Shown: one piece after another, positions 11,951 through 24,434 of the stretch
How positions within the stretch are numbered: position 1 is the stretch's first letter
Layout: each line of letters starts with the position of its first letter
Source: Sequoia sempervirens
Lineage: Eukaryota > Streptophyta > Pinopsida > Cupressales > Cupressaceae
Direction: 5' to 3'
Assembly: GCA_007258455.2 (NCBI GenBank)
Contig: VDFB02195886.1
Coordinates: 256,472 to 320,471 of the forward strand
Length of the DNA stretch: 64,000 bases
Notes under the pieces: generated by a model
What the model saw: only the letters and a program-made list of their open reading frames with translations
Databases searched by the model: none
What the model was told of the DNA's origin: nothing
Translations under genes and position numbers: made by a program

Positions 11951-14900
11951 TTTGTATCACAAAGGTTAAAGTGGAATCTAACTAGTTTAATTGCGAGTAC
12001 CTAAGATGAGACTTAAGAATGAAATGAAAGTTTACAATTAGGTTACCTAAGGTGTACAACCAAAAGTAGAACCTAACTAGTTATGGGGAAATATTGTATT
12101 TATAGAAATGAAACAAAAGGATGACAAAAATTTAAAAAAATCAAAGATAAAATATAAGCTATGACATGATTAACTTGTGAAGAGATGGCCTATTAATGAA
12201 ATCAACCCACTAGCAAATTGAAGAGAAAAATGTCTAAATCTAAAATATAATTACTTAAAAATATAATGACATGTTGTGAAGATCACATTTTTTGTACTTG
12301 TCAAAACATAAAAATATTATGTTAAACCTATAGTATGCACATTGCAAGGTACCAAAAATATATTAAGAATATTTCAAATTAAATGAAATGAATATATGAA
12401 AATCAATGATAAAAGAAGAAACCATTAATTTATTATGTAATCTTGCTCTAATAAAGAAACACTTATTGAATAAATATTATTTCCATCAAGTGAATAATCA
12501 ACATATAGGAGATTTTTGGTATGAATATGCATATAGAACTATTAAAAGTAAGACAGTTATACATAATGCACACATTATACAGCTCTTAGGGACCAATAAT
12601 TGTAGATTACTTTGGACTCATCCTTCGATGTCATACAACAACTAGAAAGGGTAGTTCATATCCTTTTGAAAGAAATTAGTGACTAGAAGAAACAAAAAAT
12701 ACAAATGAAAGATCAATTAGTAAATTAGTAAAAGCAAGAAAATATTGGGTAAGACAAGACAATAATGGTTAGCTAATAAAAAAAAATTATCTAATCAAAG
12801 AAAGAACTTAGAGAACACTTGCAACAACATATCAACTTCATATTAGTACCATATAAGTAGGTCAAGTACAACTAAAGTATAAAATACCCAAATAGATGTT
12901 TTTAAAGTATAAAATGTATAGGCGTCAATTTTATACAACTTGCAAATTGATTTGGATGGACAATGAAGACAACATATAAAAAGTATACACTCCCAATATC
13001 AATAGGCCCAAGAATAGAGAATCATGGTATGTGCTCGAATGAACTTAGTATAGTGGTGAACTTACACTTAACTCAAATGAGTTAACCTTCTATTGGAAGC
13101 AAAGGGAGTGGCACAAGATCCTCAACAACCTTACACTCTAGTAGATGTAGAGAAATCCTACATTGATCTTGTAGTGTATGTACGATGACGTTGATAGTTA
13201 ATTGTCTACTGGAGTAGCACTTATGTAATATTGCAAATTCTACACAAGGTTATTTTTTCTTGATTGGCATTTCAAAATCATCAAATATTGATTCTTTCAA
13301 GAGATTATTTTAAAATTATTCATCTTGATGGTGGATCATAGAGTGTAATCTAAAACATTGATTTTAAAAACTCTTCTATATTAAAATCCAAAAATACTCT
13401 CAATCTATTTAATGGATTGTGGAAACACTATACCTTTGATTTCGAAATTTGTTAATTTCCACATGAAATGATCTTGAAACTGCACATTCTCCTAAAACAG
13501 TAATTTTGAAATTGCAAAACTACATGAAGAGCAATTTAGTCCCAATATTAGAACACAAAATTTGAAGCAAATGTTCTTATATTTCTCCTTTTAATTTTGC
13601 TTAGGGATCGTCCTAGTACATGAACTCCTTAGGGTCATCCTAGTACATGAACTCCATCTCAACATCTTTATAAGAATAAGAGGTAACATAATTATATCAT
13701 AAAAAACTACATTTGAATGTTGTAGAATGAAAAAAGTAAAATTTCATTTTCAACAACTTTTTTTAGAAATAAGGAGTTGAATGACATCATAAAAGAAAAA
13801 CTTAAATATTGTAAAATAAAGCGAAGTAAAATTCCAATATAATGATACCATAGTATTAACTTTATACATATATGACCAAATAAAACAAATGGTCGTTTTA
13901 TACAATTCTATGAATTTTGTATATATGTCTAGATTATAATAATAAATCAATGGTAATACTTATGAATACTAGTTTTTACCATTTCAAAAGACTGTTTTAT
14001 CCTTTATAACAATCCTTTTTAGTACCTACCAACGCTATCACAATCCAAATTGCTTAACAGGGGGATTAAGTGTTGTACCTGTTAACAAATGAAAAGCAAG
14101 AATTTTTGTATGGAAGTAAAATATTTCTTTTGCAAGGTTAAGATGCAAATTTTTTAACAAAAAATATTTAGAAAATTAATTATTGGCAATTTGATTGGCT
14201 GAGGAGGTCTGAGTCATTTTTTGGGCCTTCACGTGTGCTTACAAAATAGTAAAATATTAACAAATTAAATATATTGTATACTAATATATGATTTGATGTC
14301 CTTGTTGCACGATGATTCAAAATATCTAATAATATTTTCTTGAAATGAACAAACATACATTACTACTATTGTGCAAGGAATATAAGAATACTCGTTTAAA
14401 TAATAATTTAAATGTATTAAATATAGTTAAAATAATATATTATATATTAATGATAATTATTAAATATAAAATATAATATATTTAGTATTAATATTAAATA
14501 ATTATTATGTATTATATTATAATAATGATAATAATTATTTAATAAAAATTAATTAGCCGATAGGCTACATATAGTGTGAGATTTGAGCCTCAAACAAGTC
14601 TTAGCAAACTACTATTGAGTCATCGGAAAACAAGTTTCAGCTGTCATTTAATGGCAAACCAGCTATCATTTAATGGTAAAAGCCAAAAAAATCTCACTTA
14701 TCACATAAGAGCCAGATAAATATTGATTTGACATGGATGCAGGAATTTGATGGTTTATTTGATCGTTTTTTCAATTTTAGACCGTATATTACAGCTATAA
14801 AATTTATTAGACCGTATAGTTTGACTTGCTATATTTTTATTCAACTGTAAAAAAATATATTATAAGCAAAATATAATATAGTATTTTAATTTATAATATA

Positions 14901-16600
14901 TATCATTTTATAATTTTTATTATAAAAAGATAAATTAATTTAGAATATAATATAACTTTTTTGAACATTTTCTAATATGAATTTAGAAACTTTGACATTT
15001 TTATAACAGATATCATTTTTTCATATTAATATGTAATTTATAATATTATTATAAAAATATATTAATTTAATCTTTTCAAAATAGAATATAATTATTTTTA
15101 GCTCTTAGAATATATTTAACAAGATTTGTTTTTAATATGGACTTAGAAACTTTTGTTAATTGTTAATTATAAGAATAGATTTTTATATTTATTACTAATA
15201 ATTATCATTGTTTTCTGATTTTTCAAGATATTGCATTTATAAAAGATTTTATATAAAAATTCAACAATTAAACAATTTTTCTGGTAGACATTTAAATGAC
15301 CAAACCGTCATAAAAAATTTATATGACAGATAGGGGTGACTGTCAAATTCCAGGCCTGCATGGATAGAAACGTTCTATTTCCATTTCCAATATTTTTGTT
15401 GTACTTAATTTCTTTAAAGAAAAAATCTAAATTTGTCTAAAGTTTATTTCATTCCATTATTTAGCATTTATTCTCATATTGACCCTAAATTTCTAATACT
15501 AATTGTAGATTAGATTACAATCACTGTGAAATCATTGCTTTCACATTCCCAATATCAAGATATTGTGTGCATAAAGAATTCAGTTTGACTTCCTATGGCC
15601 CATATGCCCACTTTATTATATTATTCTTTTAGATTTATATAGAAGTCTGCAAAAGAAGATTCGATGCTTGCCTCATTGCCTTCATCATCTTCAAATATCT
15701 CTTTCCACTTTCTTTAAAGTCGGCATAAGAGAGAAACATGTTTATTCTGAAACAAACGACATGATTAAAGCATTTAATAGTGGAGTCATTCTTTGAATGA
15801 TCCATGTGACCATCTCCGGAATCGCAAGCGAATATGTATTTTTATTATTTTTAAACAAGATCTGTCAGAGGTTTATGTGGAAGAGATAAAAAACAAACAT
15901 ACATCATGCTATTAGGAAACTAAAAACTAAGGCTTATCATGGAAAAACACTCATGAGTCATGAGTATTCAGAATACAATAAAAATAACAGTATCACAGTA
16001 ATTATTTATGCTACACAGTCTATTTTATTGAGAAAAAGATCAATTATTCAACTCAAATAACATGATAGTAAGAAACCACTGTTTATCAGAGGCAGATTTA
16101 TCAGTTTGTATTGATCCAGTCAGATGCTCAGTATCAAATTTCATGAGCCCAATTGAAATCAATGAATACAAATTGGAGCTAAATCAGTCTTAGCTATACA
16201 CCTCATTGAACTGATTGATTACTAGGAACCTTATTGTTAATTAAGACTACTGGAACCTGATTAATGTTACTGTGTATATGACTTAACTAATCAAGTAATT
16301 TGTTCAATCAAGTATATAGTTGGTAACAGCAGATTTAATAGCATACAATTGAGCTTTGATTAGACCAACTACATATCGTTGGGAACCAATTGAATAAATG
16401 GTTTAATGAGATGTAAAATTAGAATTAGTAGAATCTTAGTAAGCATTAATTAGTAGGCATGAGTTTCCCATAGTTTAATTGACAAACATTAGGGGAGAGG
16501 ATCCGGTAGTTGAGTACCCTAACTTCGTGCTTCTCAAAATCCTACATGGTCAAAAAATTCTCAAATTTTTATAGCAGCTTGCTATGCAACACCCTACTTA
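11951..16600. other. AT-rich DNA, no gene recognised
   Basis: Several kilobases of very AT-rich sequence, most extreme at 14,400-14,540 and 14,860-15,260 where long A/T-only runs occur. No convincing coding frame, RNA gene or transposon domain is visible. A small direct duplication of a CCTAGTACATGAACTCC block lies near 13,612-13,655. Confidence 0.5.
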
Positions 16601-16632
16601 TAACTAAGGTTTCAGGGTCGCATCATCAAATA

Positions 16633-16747
16633 TGATGCCACATCAGCATGCTTTTTGTCGAGGTATCCAAAAAAGTCAAAAAAAAAAAAGGTGAGACCGA
16701 TACTTGTGCACTAAATCATATTTTATTGGTGTGCTGATGTGGCATCA
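16633..16747. repeat. Inverted repeat with perfect 16-bp arms
   Basis: TGATGCCACATCAGCA at 16,633-16,648 is the exact reverse complement of TGCTGATGTGGCATCA at 16,732-16,747. The arms extend imperfectly outward (CAAAT.. facing ..GATTTG) around an 83-bp spacer that contains an A-run. The size and shape suggest a small foldback or MITE-like remnant. No target duplication was found. Confidence 0.55.
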
Positions 16748-17378
16748 CATGATTTGTTGCTTTTTAGATCTAAGGAATACATATTATTCAATTATTGGTA
16801 GTTATGATCAACACTAATAACTTTAAAGTCACAACTATTGGTTCAATATTGTTAAAAATATTGGACAGTAAATCAACAAATGCTATAACAACTATTGAAA
16901 CATGTTCGACTACTGTATTCTTTTGATTCTTTCCACATCAGCTATTAATTGCAGTTTGATTCACTGCCTTCTAGATGTTAAAATGCTCCACCATTGAACT
17001 AATGACCCTTTCCAGCTTCATTCCTTTTCGCCTTTCAGTTTGGTCATTTTTGGTGTGTTGCCTGTTTTTTGTTAATCAAGATTGCCTTGACAGAATCCAA
17101 AGAAAAGGAACTAAGAAAAAGCATAAACCAAACAGTATCTGCAACCAACATGACCAGATGGCAACTCCAGGAGCGAGGTAACCAATTTTACATGCAACTA
17201 ATAAATAAAAATTGTTTCCTAACTTGATACACATTTTCCAAATTACTTGGATGCAACTTCCCAAATATTCAGGCTTGGATTCGCAAGGCACATTGAAAAA
17301 ACACTCGAGCATCCACAAAACTTTTTTTATTATTATTTAAGTGCACACAAATACAAGCTAAGATGGACATGAGTCATC

Positions 17379-17642
17379 TCACTCTTTCTTCTGCACAGAA
17401 CTAAATTGCTTATGAAAGGAAAATAAAACATTTCCTTGTGCATGCCACAACGCAATCAGTACTGTGAGCCCAGCTACAGCCCCTTCAATCAAACTCTGCT
17501 GAAAACCATGCAAGGCGCTATTTATTGCTTTCACTTCAGCCCCTCTTGATAGTTGGGACAGCTGTGAAATTTGTGGTCTCATAGATGCTACTGCTTCCAC
17601 TTCAGATCCTCTTGGCTGCCGAGACAGCTGTAACTTTTGTGG
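17379..17642 (-). other. Unknown open frame with duplicated 22-residue unit, downstream of kinase gene
   Basis: I do not recognise this. On - the frame is open from a TGA just upstream to a TGA at the low-coordinate end, and lies 40-300 bases after the kinase stop. It contains two consecutive 22-residue units: PQKLQLSRQPRGSEVEAVAS(MR), then PQISQLSQLSRGAEVKAINS(AL). A hydrophobic stretch follows (GAVAGLTVLIALW) and then a basic end, SSVQKKE. Codon usage and composition look like real coding sequence, more so than its flanks. It is not in frame with the kinase stop and has no obvious splice acceptor directly before it. It may be kinase 3' UTR, an alternative last exon, or a fragment of another gene. 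Confidence 0.4.
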
Positions 17643-17683
17643 TGGGCGTCATGTACGTAATTAAGATAATTTCATTTCAATCA

Positions 17684-20600
17684 TTAACGATTAAGCTTAT
17701 AGTCAGGTTTTTCGTCATCTGCATCTAAATCCACTCCCAACATGGCTAGTGCCAGATGCCCTTTGAGGGCCTTGATGTTTTCTTTCTCGTTACCAATGAC
17801 ACAGTCTCCAATGGCTTTAACCCTTGTGAGACTGGCATGTTGTAGAAGCCCAGCATCTTCATGGCCTTGGAGGATTCTCACAACTTGACTCATGCATGGT
17901 CTCCATGACTCTGTTGGGTGAAGGCAAACTGCTGCAGCCCTAATCATTCTGTCTACCTGCTTCATCTGCTTCACCTTAAGGCGGGATTTCAAGCGGGGAT
18001 CCACCAAGTCCTCTATCAATCCTCCATTAAGTAATGGCCTTGCCTGTTAAGAAAACAAAAATACAACTTATATATATTTCCATGGGTAGGCATTTTGGTT
18101 TTGGTGGTAATATAAAGCAAGAAGAAAGAACATAATGAAATCCAGAAACCAAAAAACATTACACATTTTGTATGGTCTATCTGGATTCCAACTGTGTTCC
18201 ATCCTCTTTTCTTTCCAGAAGAGAATAGAACCACTGTAGTAATCCAGATAGACCATGAAAAATATTGCACTATGCATTATGGAAGTATTCTTGTGCAATT
18301 AGTTTAATAGATGTTAAAGGAAGCACAAAAGTGCACAAAGACCAAAACCGTGGGTTGAGAGATTAAGTTTACAATACTATTGCTTCCTTCTGAAGAGTAG
18401 ATAAGAGTTTGGGCTTGAAATTCTCAAGTATTCATAGAACATCCCAGCTCCATTGTTGTCTAAATGGATAATTTTCACAAACTCTTAGAGAACTCGAATC
18501 ACAAGTATGGGACTCCACTCCTCTTATAAAACTGAGAAAAAGGCCTTACTTATTTACATGTCGAAAACCTCATTTGGAATAGAGTCTAGTCACTTAACAG
18601 AAAATAATTATTGTAGTGCTTTGGTAAGTTGGTAACGAAGTTAGTTGTCCAAGAGAATTGGTTTAGTGGTAAATGACTTCACTCTTTGAAAAGGAAAACT
18701 GGTCCAAATCCCTCACTCAGGGAACATGTTTCTGAGAAAAACTGTAAGTAGGTTTGCTCTACCCAAAGTGAGTGTGTTGATGAACTCTTTCTTTTTATGG
18801 TGATTGAAATGCTTCTGGAAAAAACTGTGTAAATTTCAGATCACATCCTGTGATTCATTATCAGTAAGAGAAATAAAATAATGGATGGACTGCAGATTTG
18901 GCTACATAAGAAGGATCCAAACAATCTATGCAATCCACCTATTCTTTTCTTCCTCATCCTGAGAACGGATCCAAAACATTGAAGCAAACAAAAATTCAGT
19001 GTTTTACAGAAGCATTTCAATCATTATTATCATGGACTAAAAATCCCATGTTTATCATTGAAAAATATACAGGTTAATATACCCAAAGAACCAAATTCTC
19101 ATCGCCTCCTGGTTTCTTTGTCTCAATGGGCTTCCTCCCTGTGAGTAGCTCCAGCAGAACCACCCCGAATGCATAGATGTCTGTTTTCTCTGAGACCTTC
19201 CCATGCTGGAAATATTCTGGAGCTAGATACCTGTGACACAAGCACACATATTGAATTAAAGACCTCTTTACATTCTAGATTTTTACAGTATTGACACACT
19301 TGATTGAATTAAAAGGAATGGAATCAGTGAACTAAATACTTAAGCTTTACCCAAAAGTTCCCTTCACTGTCTTGCACAGGAATGGTACTGAAGCTCCCAG
19401 AGTCCATGTGGCCAGCCCAAAATCACACAACTGCACCAAAATACATTACAACAAACATTTCATCAGGCTGTTGTTGAAGGAAATTCAGAAACACGAACCA
19501 AATGCAACCGATTATATTATATCTTATAGGCCACACACTATATTTAATGAAAAATGAATTTAATAGCTGGTGTAGAGATAGATATGATAAAAATGCCAAC
19601 TTAAGCTTGAGCCTTGGACAGATTCCATGGACGAAGCTAGAGCTACAGTTTCTATACTACAGGTGGTCTCATAAAACCATCTAGTGCATTTTATTTGCAC
19701 TCACTAAGCACCCTTGATTCATGTAAACCTCTACCATTCTCTATAGGGCAAACATGAGACAGTATATCCTTCTCTCTGTTTAAGATATTATTTAGTATTT
19801 TACTTCCAAATTGCAGCTGCATGCAGTTTTACAATTTTTCTTCAAAACTATTGTTTGACAGAATCCTAAATTATTGTAAGAAAGATGGAATTTAAAACAA
19901 TTTTAATCCAAAATATTCTTAATTTCTCTGTGGATCTGTCAGGTAATTAGAAACTATAGAAATCTTTTATAAATAATAGTATAATACTGTATTTTAGTCC
20001 CCATGAATAAATCCTACTGGGAGCATACAAACAAAAAATATACTATTGATAGCTTGATTCTGGCATCACAATGTAAGAGTTTCAAATCCACAAAGTTATA
20101 AAATACCATGTACTCCTAAGACATTTAAAATTTTCTGTTATTCTGTGATATTACCTTGGCTGTTTTCCTCCTAGAAAGAAGTACATTAGAAGGCTTGATG
20201 TCCCTGTGCACCACGCATTTATGGGTTCCATGATGCAAATAATCCACAGCCTTGGCAATTCCTATTGCTACTTGAAGTCTGTCGGGCCAGGACAGACAGC
20301 CCTTACCTTTCTTCTCTGTAATTAAACCCAAAAACTCATAACTAACCATAACCATAGTTATAGCCATAAACTAAATTAGATAATGTGGTTTACTGTGCCC
20401 TACCGTGAAGATGGTATTCCAGACTTCCCCCAGAGATAAACTTGTAAACCAGGAAAAGTCCTTGGGGATCGATGCAGAAGCCAAGTAGAGGAACCACATG
20501 CCGATTTTTCAAGCTGCTTGCAATGTGCAGCTCTCTGCAGAATGCCTTGCCAGATTCCTTGTCATTCTTATCTAAATACTTAACTGCAACTAACTTGCCA

Positions 20601-23140
20601 TGCCTTAACCTGCCTCTGTACACACAGCTGTGTGCACCCCTCCCTAGCACCTTGTCTGCAAAAAGTTCATAAACATTCTCGTTCACAATCTCAGTCTGTT
20701 CAGTATCAGAAAATACAAAAACCTCAAAGACTATTAATCAGAAAAAGAATGTTGGTTTTTCAGGAATAAATTTTTTGTAGGACCTTAATAAAAGTGTGAT
20801 TAAACAGGTACACCATACAAAGCCAAGAATGCAATAATCAAGAATACTCTTTTAGTGTACCTGGAGAACAATTAGGTTAGTCAGAGATACTAGACATATT
20901 ATCCATAACCATTAATTTTTAAAGAGAGGATCAAAACAGTATACACAATTCCCATAACCCATAAATCTGAAAAGAAAAAGGTGTATAAATGCAGAACTCC
21001 ATAAAATATGGGTAAATAATTATCGAAGAAATTAATCATAATTTCCATAACCATTCATCTCACATAAAACTTCACAGATAAAGAGATCCTCCTATGGAGG
21101 GGACTACGCTATCATTTTTCTTGTTTAATTGATTCTATGAAACAGGAAAAACGGGAATACTTCCAAATAGAAAAGCAGGAACAATACTATCTTCAGCTTG
21201 AAATGCAAATTCCAGTCCAAAAACAGGAAAACAGGAATAAGTCAAATGGAAATGCAGGGTAAATTCCAAACGGGAATAATTTGAATCATCAGCTTATAGT
21301 GAGGACCAAATTCCAAACGGGAATAATTTGAATCATCAGCTTATAGTGAGGACCAAATTCCAAACGGGAATAATTTGAATCATCAGCTTATAGTGAGGAC
21401 CAAATTCCAAACAGGGAAACAGGGATGATTTAAACCTTCGGCGTACATTGCAGAGCAGGCTAACATTAACAATTAAATATCCTTACAAACTCTGAGAGAG
21501 ATAATTTAACTTTTACGCCCCCTTTCCATGTGTGGCTCAATGCATCCTGTTAAAGAATGGACTTTCCAAATTCTGTTTATTTATCATTGTCAATTTGGAT
21601 CAATTCGTAGGATTAAGGGAAAAGGCTTAGAACAAAAAAAAAAAACTGAGTTAGTTTAAAAAAAGCTCAGCATAGAAAACGAGATGCAGGTTCAGCAGAA
21701 AAATAATATGGTAGCTTGGAAAAATTTCTTTAGACAGAAAATGAAAATGAGGGTTAACAGCACAAATAGTTTCCATGACCTTAATCCCCCTTAAAAACTG
21801 TTAACAACACTAAAAACGTCAAGCTCGTCAATAAAAGAAATTTCTGGACGAAGATTGCATAAAAGTTTTGAAAAACAGAAAATCAAAATATGTGTAAATC
21901 AAGTATAAGAACATTGAAGACTTCAAGCTTCCACAGTCAATGATTGCAAAAATTGCATGATAAAAAAATGGGTTAGACGTTTTTGACATATTTTAAAGAA
22001 AAGGTTTTCCGGTCAAGAATAAGAACATTCAAGACTTCAAGATTTGACAAAACTGCTGAAAGAAATTCTTTTTGGATAAACACAGTATAAAGAGTTAGAG
22101 ACACTACAAACAGAATACAGCCTCTCTGATAAAAACTGGATAGAGTTCTACAATCACCGCAAGCGTGGGCTGTCAATAATTGTTGACGAAAACGAATTTC
22201 TGAACAGAAAACTGCCTAAAGAGTTCTGAATTCATCAAAAACAGAGGAAACAAAACTGGGTCACTCCAGACTAGAACATTCAAGACGTAAAGCTTCCGGC
22301 TCCACTGTCCATAATTATTGAAGGAAAAAAATATCTGGATATAGACAGCGTCAAAAGCTTTTGGAAATATCAAAATCAGAAAACAGGAAAAAAGGCAAAA
22401 AAAAGAAACATGGGTCAACCATTAGAACATTTAAGACTTCAAACTCAAGATTTGCATAATTGTTGAACAAGAAGAAGTTTCTGGATTGAAACATTTTTGT
22501 AAAAATTGGGTTATTAAGAGAAGAACTGTCTAGTACCTTGAGAAAAATCTGCAGTGGCAGCACAAATCTCCTCATACTCCAACCTCATCAAGCCCTCAAC
22601 AGCAGGAGAAATTTGGCGTTCTAAGGACTGGATCCTAGCCCACTGAAGCTCCGAAACCACATGAGCATCCGCAAGACTACTCTCCAGTCCCTTCTCTAAA
22701 TTCAGCAGCAAAACAGTTGCCCCTGGATTAGATGCCTCCCAATCCCGCTGAGACCCAAAGCTGAACCTAAATGATGAATTCACAGAGCAGACATCCTCAT
22801 TGTTGTTTTCTGCATCACAAGGCCTATTACAATTAAACCCATTGCAGCCATTACTCTCGTCCTCTGTATTGTTCTCCAGAAGCCATGCATTGTTACTGTT
22901 TTCAGTCTGCCTGAGAAGTCTTTTTCTGTGACTGAAAAGACCAAATCCCGTTCTCCATCGCTGCTTCTTCTTCCTGTAAAGAAATTTCATGGCTGTCTCA
23001 CAGTCCACATCAACCCTGCTTGTCAAATCTCTCTGAAAAGTCCCATTAGCATTATAAGTATACGCATCCTCAGGACTACTACTTTTCTGAACTTTTTCCT
23101 TTTCTGCATTGATTCTCTCACTGCTGACTGCACACCCCAT
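17684..23140 (-). CDS. Receptor-like cytoplasmic kinase (RLK/Pelle family), six exons
   Basis: This is a predicted serine/threonine kinase of 559 aa, probably signalling at the plasma membrane. Exons on -: 23140-22537, 20730-20404, 20315-20155, 19430-19351, 19230-19083 and 18043-17684. All introns read GT...AG and the phases fit (1,1,0,2,0), giving 1680 nt without a stop. There is no signal peptide or membrane segment. The start MGCAVSS is a typical N-myristoylation plus palmitoylation site. Residues 1-200 are a low-complexity Asn/Ser region ending [15 protein letters not shown]. The kinase domain shows GRGAHSCV (231-238), VAVK (Lys252), [10 protein letters not shown] (HRD 347-349), LCDFG (DFG 367-369), GTFGYLAPEY (APE 394-396) and a late Arg in [11 protein letters not shown]. 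All catalytic residues are present. The least certain join is the exon 1-2 junction. It adds about 28 residues ([14 protein letters not shown]...) between the FSQ motif and the glycine loop, which relatives usually lack. The exact RLCK subfamily is not assigned. Confidence 0.85.
21261..21412. repeat. Perfect 47-bp tandem repeat, three copies plus a partial
   Basis: Identical 47-bp units start at 21,261, 21,308 and 21,355 (each begins AAATTCCAAACGGGAATAAT and ends GTGAGGACC). A fourth copy from 21,402 diverges after 11 bases. More degenerate versions of the AACAGGAATA motif precede the array from about 21,140. Identity of the three copies points to recent expansion. Confidence 0.9.
21830..22500. 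repeat. Degenerate tandem series in intron 1
   Basis: A unit marked by GAACATTCAAGACTTCAAG occurs at 21,909, 22,023, 22,274 and 22,425. Each is followed by versions of a TGTCAATAATTGTTGAA block, an AATTTCTGGATA block and an AAAACAGAAAAC block. Spacing is roughly 115-150 bp, with one copy lacking the lead motif near 22,150. This is an old, diverged tandem array, not coding sequence. Confidence 0.65.
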
Positions 23141-23304
23141 GAAAAGATATGATATGTTATCAAGTACCTAGGCGTAGACCTTTGATCAGATCTGTGGGGC
23201 TTAACAAAGTTAAAAAGCAGAAGGCTGAAAAAGCTATGCGTTCTCTGCCACAATGCCCATATTTCTAATACCTTTCTTGAAATGCAAGAAATGCTTTCCA
23301 ACAA
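23023..23304 (-). other. Possible upstream ORF overlapping kinase start
   Basis: A 93-codon frame starts at an ATG 162 bases upstream of the kinase ATG and runs out of frame past it for 118 bases. If transcription begins upstream of 23,304, scanning ribosomes would meet this ATG first, which would lower kinase translation. The peptide has no recognisable domain. The transcription start is not known from the sequence, so this is only a possibility. Confidence 0.25.
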
Positions 23305-23309
23305 GTGTC

Positions 23310-24140
23310 CGAGATTGCTGAAACATTAACAGGCAGTTGATTCAGATAATGTAGGTGATCAAAGCCCACAAAAACTCACCTTACTTCTACTACCCAGGAT
23401 TCCAATTTACACTGATACTCCTGATCTTTTATTTGTCAATCTCAGTCTGGATTCTGAGCTGATTAATATTTTTTCAATTTCTTTTTGGTGGGTATTTGCT
23501 ATTAATGTGCAAGTATTCAAATTCACAAATGAGCACATAAGATGATCTAAGTCAGAAGGTGATGCATGCAGGCACGCAGACAAACAGATAAAAAATATAT
23601 ATATTTGTGTGTGTGCAGGTTAATGTTTTAAACTAATAAAACTGTCGGTCCATAACCTATGGATGGGCTTCTTATGAAATAAATTTGTAGGACCGTCCTT
23701 GCTAGCTTAGCATGTGTGCAGTTCACCTTCCTAGGCAAGTTATGTTTCGTTTGAAGATTCTCAGCTTTTTATAATCCTTTTTTTAGTCTTGGTTAGTTAT
23801 GACTTTGATAATGTAGTTTTATTATTATACACATTTAAAAAAAAAAATTATGTTACTTTCTTAGATGAATTTAATTATGATGTATTTAACTTAAAGGTAA
23901 CATGGATTCTCAACAAAGTCACAATAACTTTTAGGTAATTTGATAAGTTTGTACTCAACATAGAATGTCTAAGTTACCTTGATAACTATGTACGAAGAAA
24001 TGGGACAGGCTTGACAACAATATTTAAATAAAAAATAATTTTATTTATTTATTTTCAAATATTTGAAAGGAGGTTTCAATTTTAAGAATAGAATATTTAA
24101 TTTTTAAAAAATTAAAAATTATTGTGAATATTTTGTAATT
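23310..24140. other. Kinase upstream region, no clear promoter motif
   Basis: This flanks the 5' end of the kinase gene on -. No convincing TATA box could be placed. It contains a short (TA)n/(TG)n microsatellite at about 23,594-23,622 and AT-rich runs at 23,838-23,850 and 24,020-24,130. No gene is visible. Confidence 0.4.
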
Positions 24141-24141
24141 G

Positions 24142-24434
24142 TGTTTTTGAATTGAAATAATGTAAAGGAATTTATAGAGCAGACAGTTAGTAGATTATCA
24201 AGAAGATAAAAGAAACATTTACACGGTAAATAGTCCAAAGCAAACCAAAATTAGAATTAGAATCAAAACAACAAGAACTTCAACTCGAAATTCACAAACA
24301 TAGCGAAACTCCGCAACATGAGCGAATTAAATTCTAAACTTTAGCATACATTGCAACTGTTTGGAACACAAACTATCACCTTTATGGAGTTGTAGAATTT
24401 AAAATTTAATCTCATCCAAATGATTACTGGTCTT
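24142..24434 (-). mobile_element. LINE-B 3' end (segment 3 of an interrupted LINE)
   Basis: Read on -, this matches the 3' UTR of LINE-A (6,945-7,285). Shared landmarks are TTGGATGAGATTAAA, a CTA.A.CT.CAT block, CCAAACA.TT and a final TTCAATTCAAAAAC tail at about 24,142-24,155. The segment begins exactly where the copia-like LTR starts, and the preceding LINE sequence resumes at 25,505. The LTR element therefore landed inside LINE-B. Confidence 0.6.

Larger units (their letters stand above)
20731..22536 (-). other. Kinase intron 1 (1.8 kb) with repeats
   Basis: This is the longest intron of the kinase gene. The donor is CAAG|GTACTAG at 22,536 and the acceptor is TTAATAG|TCTTTG at 20,731. It holds a perfect 47-bp tandem array (21,261-21,412) and a degenerate series of repeats (about 21,830-22,500). 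Short open frames within it (for example 22,173-22,418 and 21,973-22,176 on -) share an EVLNVL-like string only because they lie on those repeats. They are not exons. Confidence 0.7.

Noticed and set aside
17076..17318. 80-codon frame on - with Cys/Trp-rich text
   Set aside because: There is no homology pattern I recognise. It overlaps a plus-strand frame of similar quality, so both look like chance.
19372..19684. Plus-strand frames at 19,372-19,557 and 19,502-19,684
   Set aside because: They are antisense to kinase exon 4 and its introns, with no motif of their own.
22351..22575. Frames on - within the kinase intron (also 21,973-22,176 and 22,173-22,418)
   Set aside because: They lie on the degenerate intron repeat and share residues only for that reason. 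They are not in a splice-compatible arrangement with the kinase exons.
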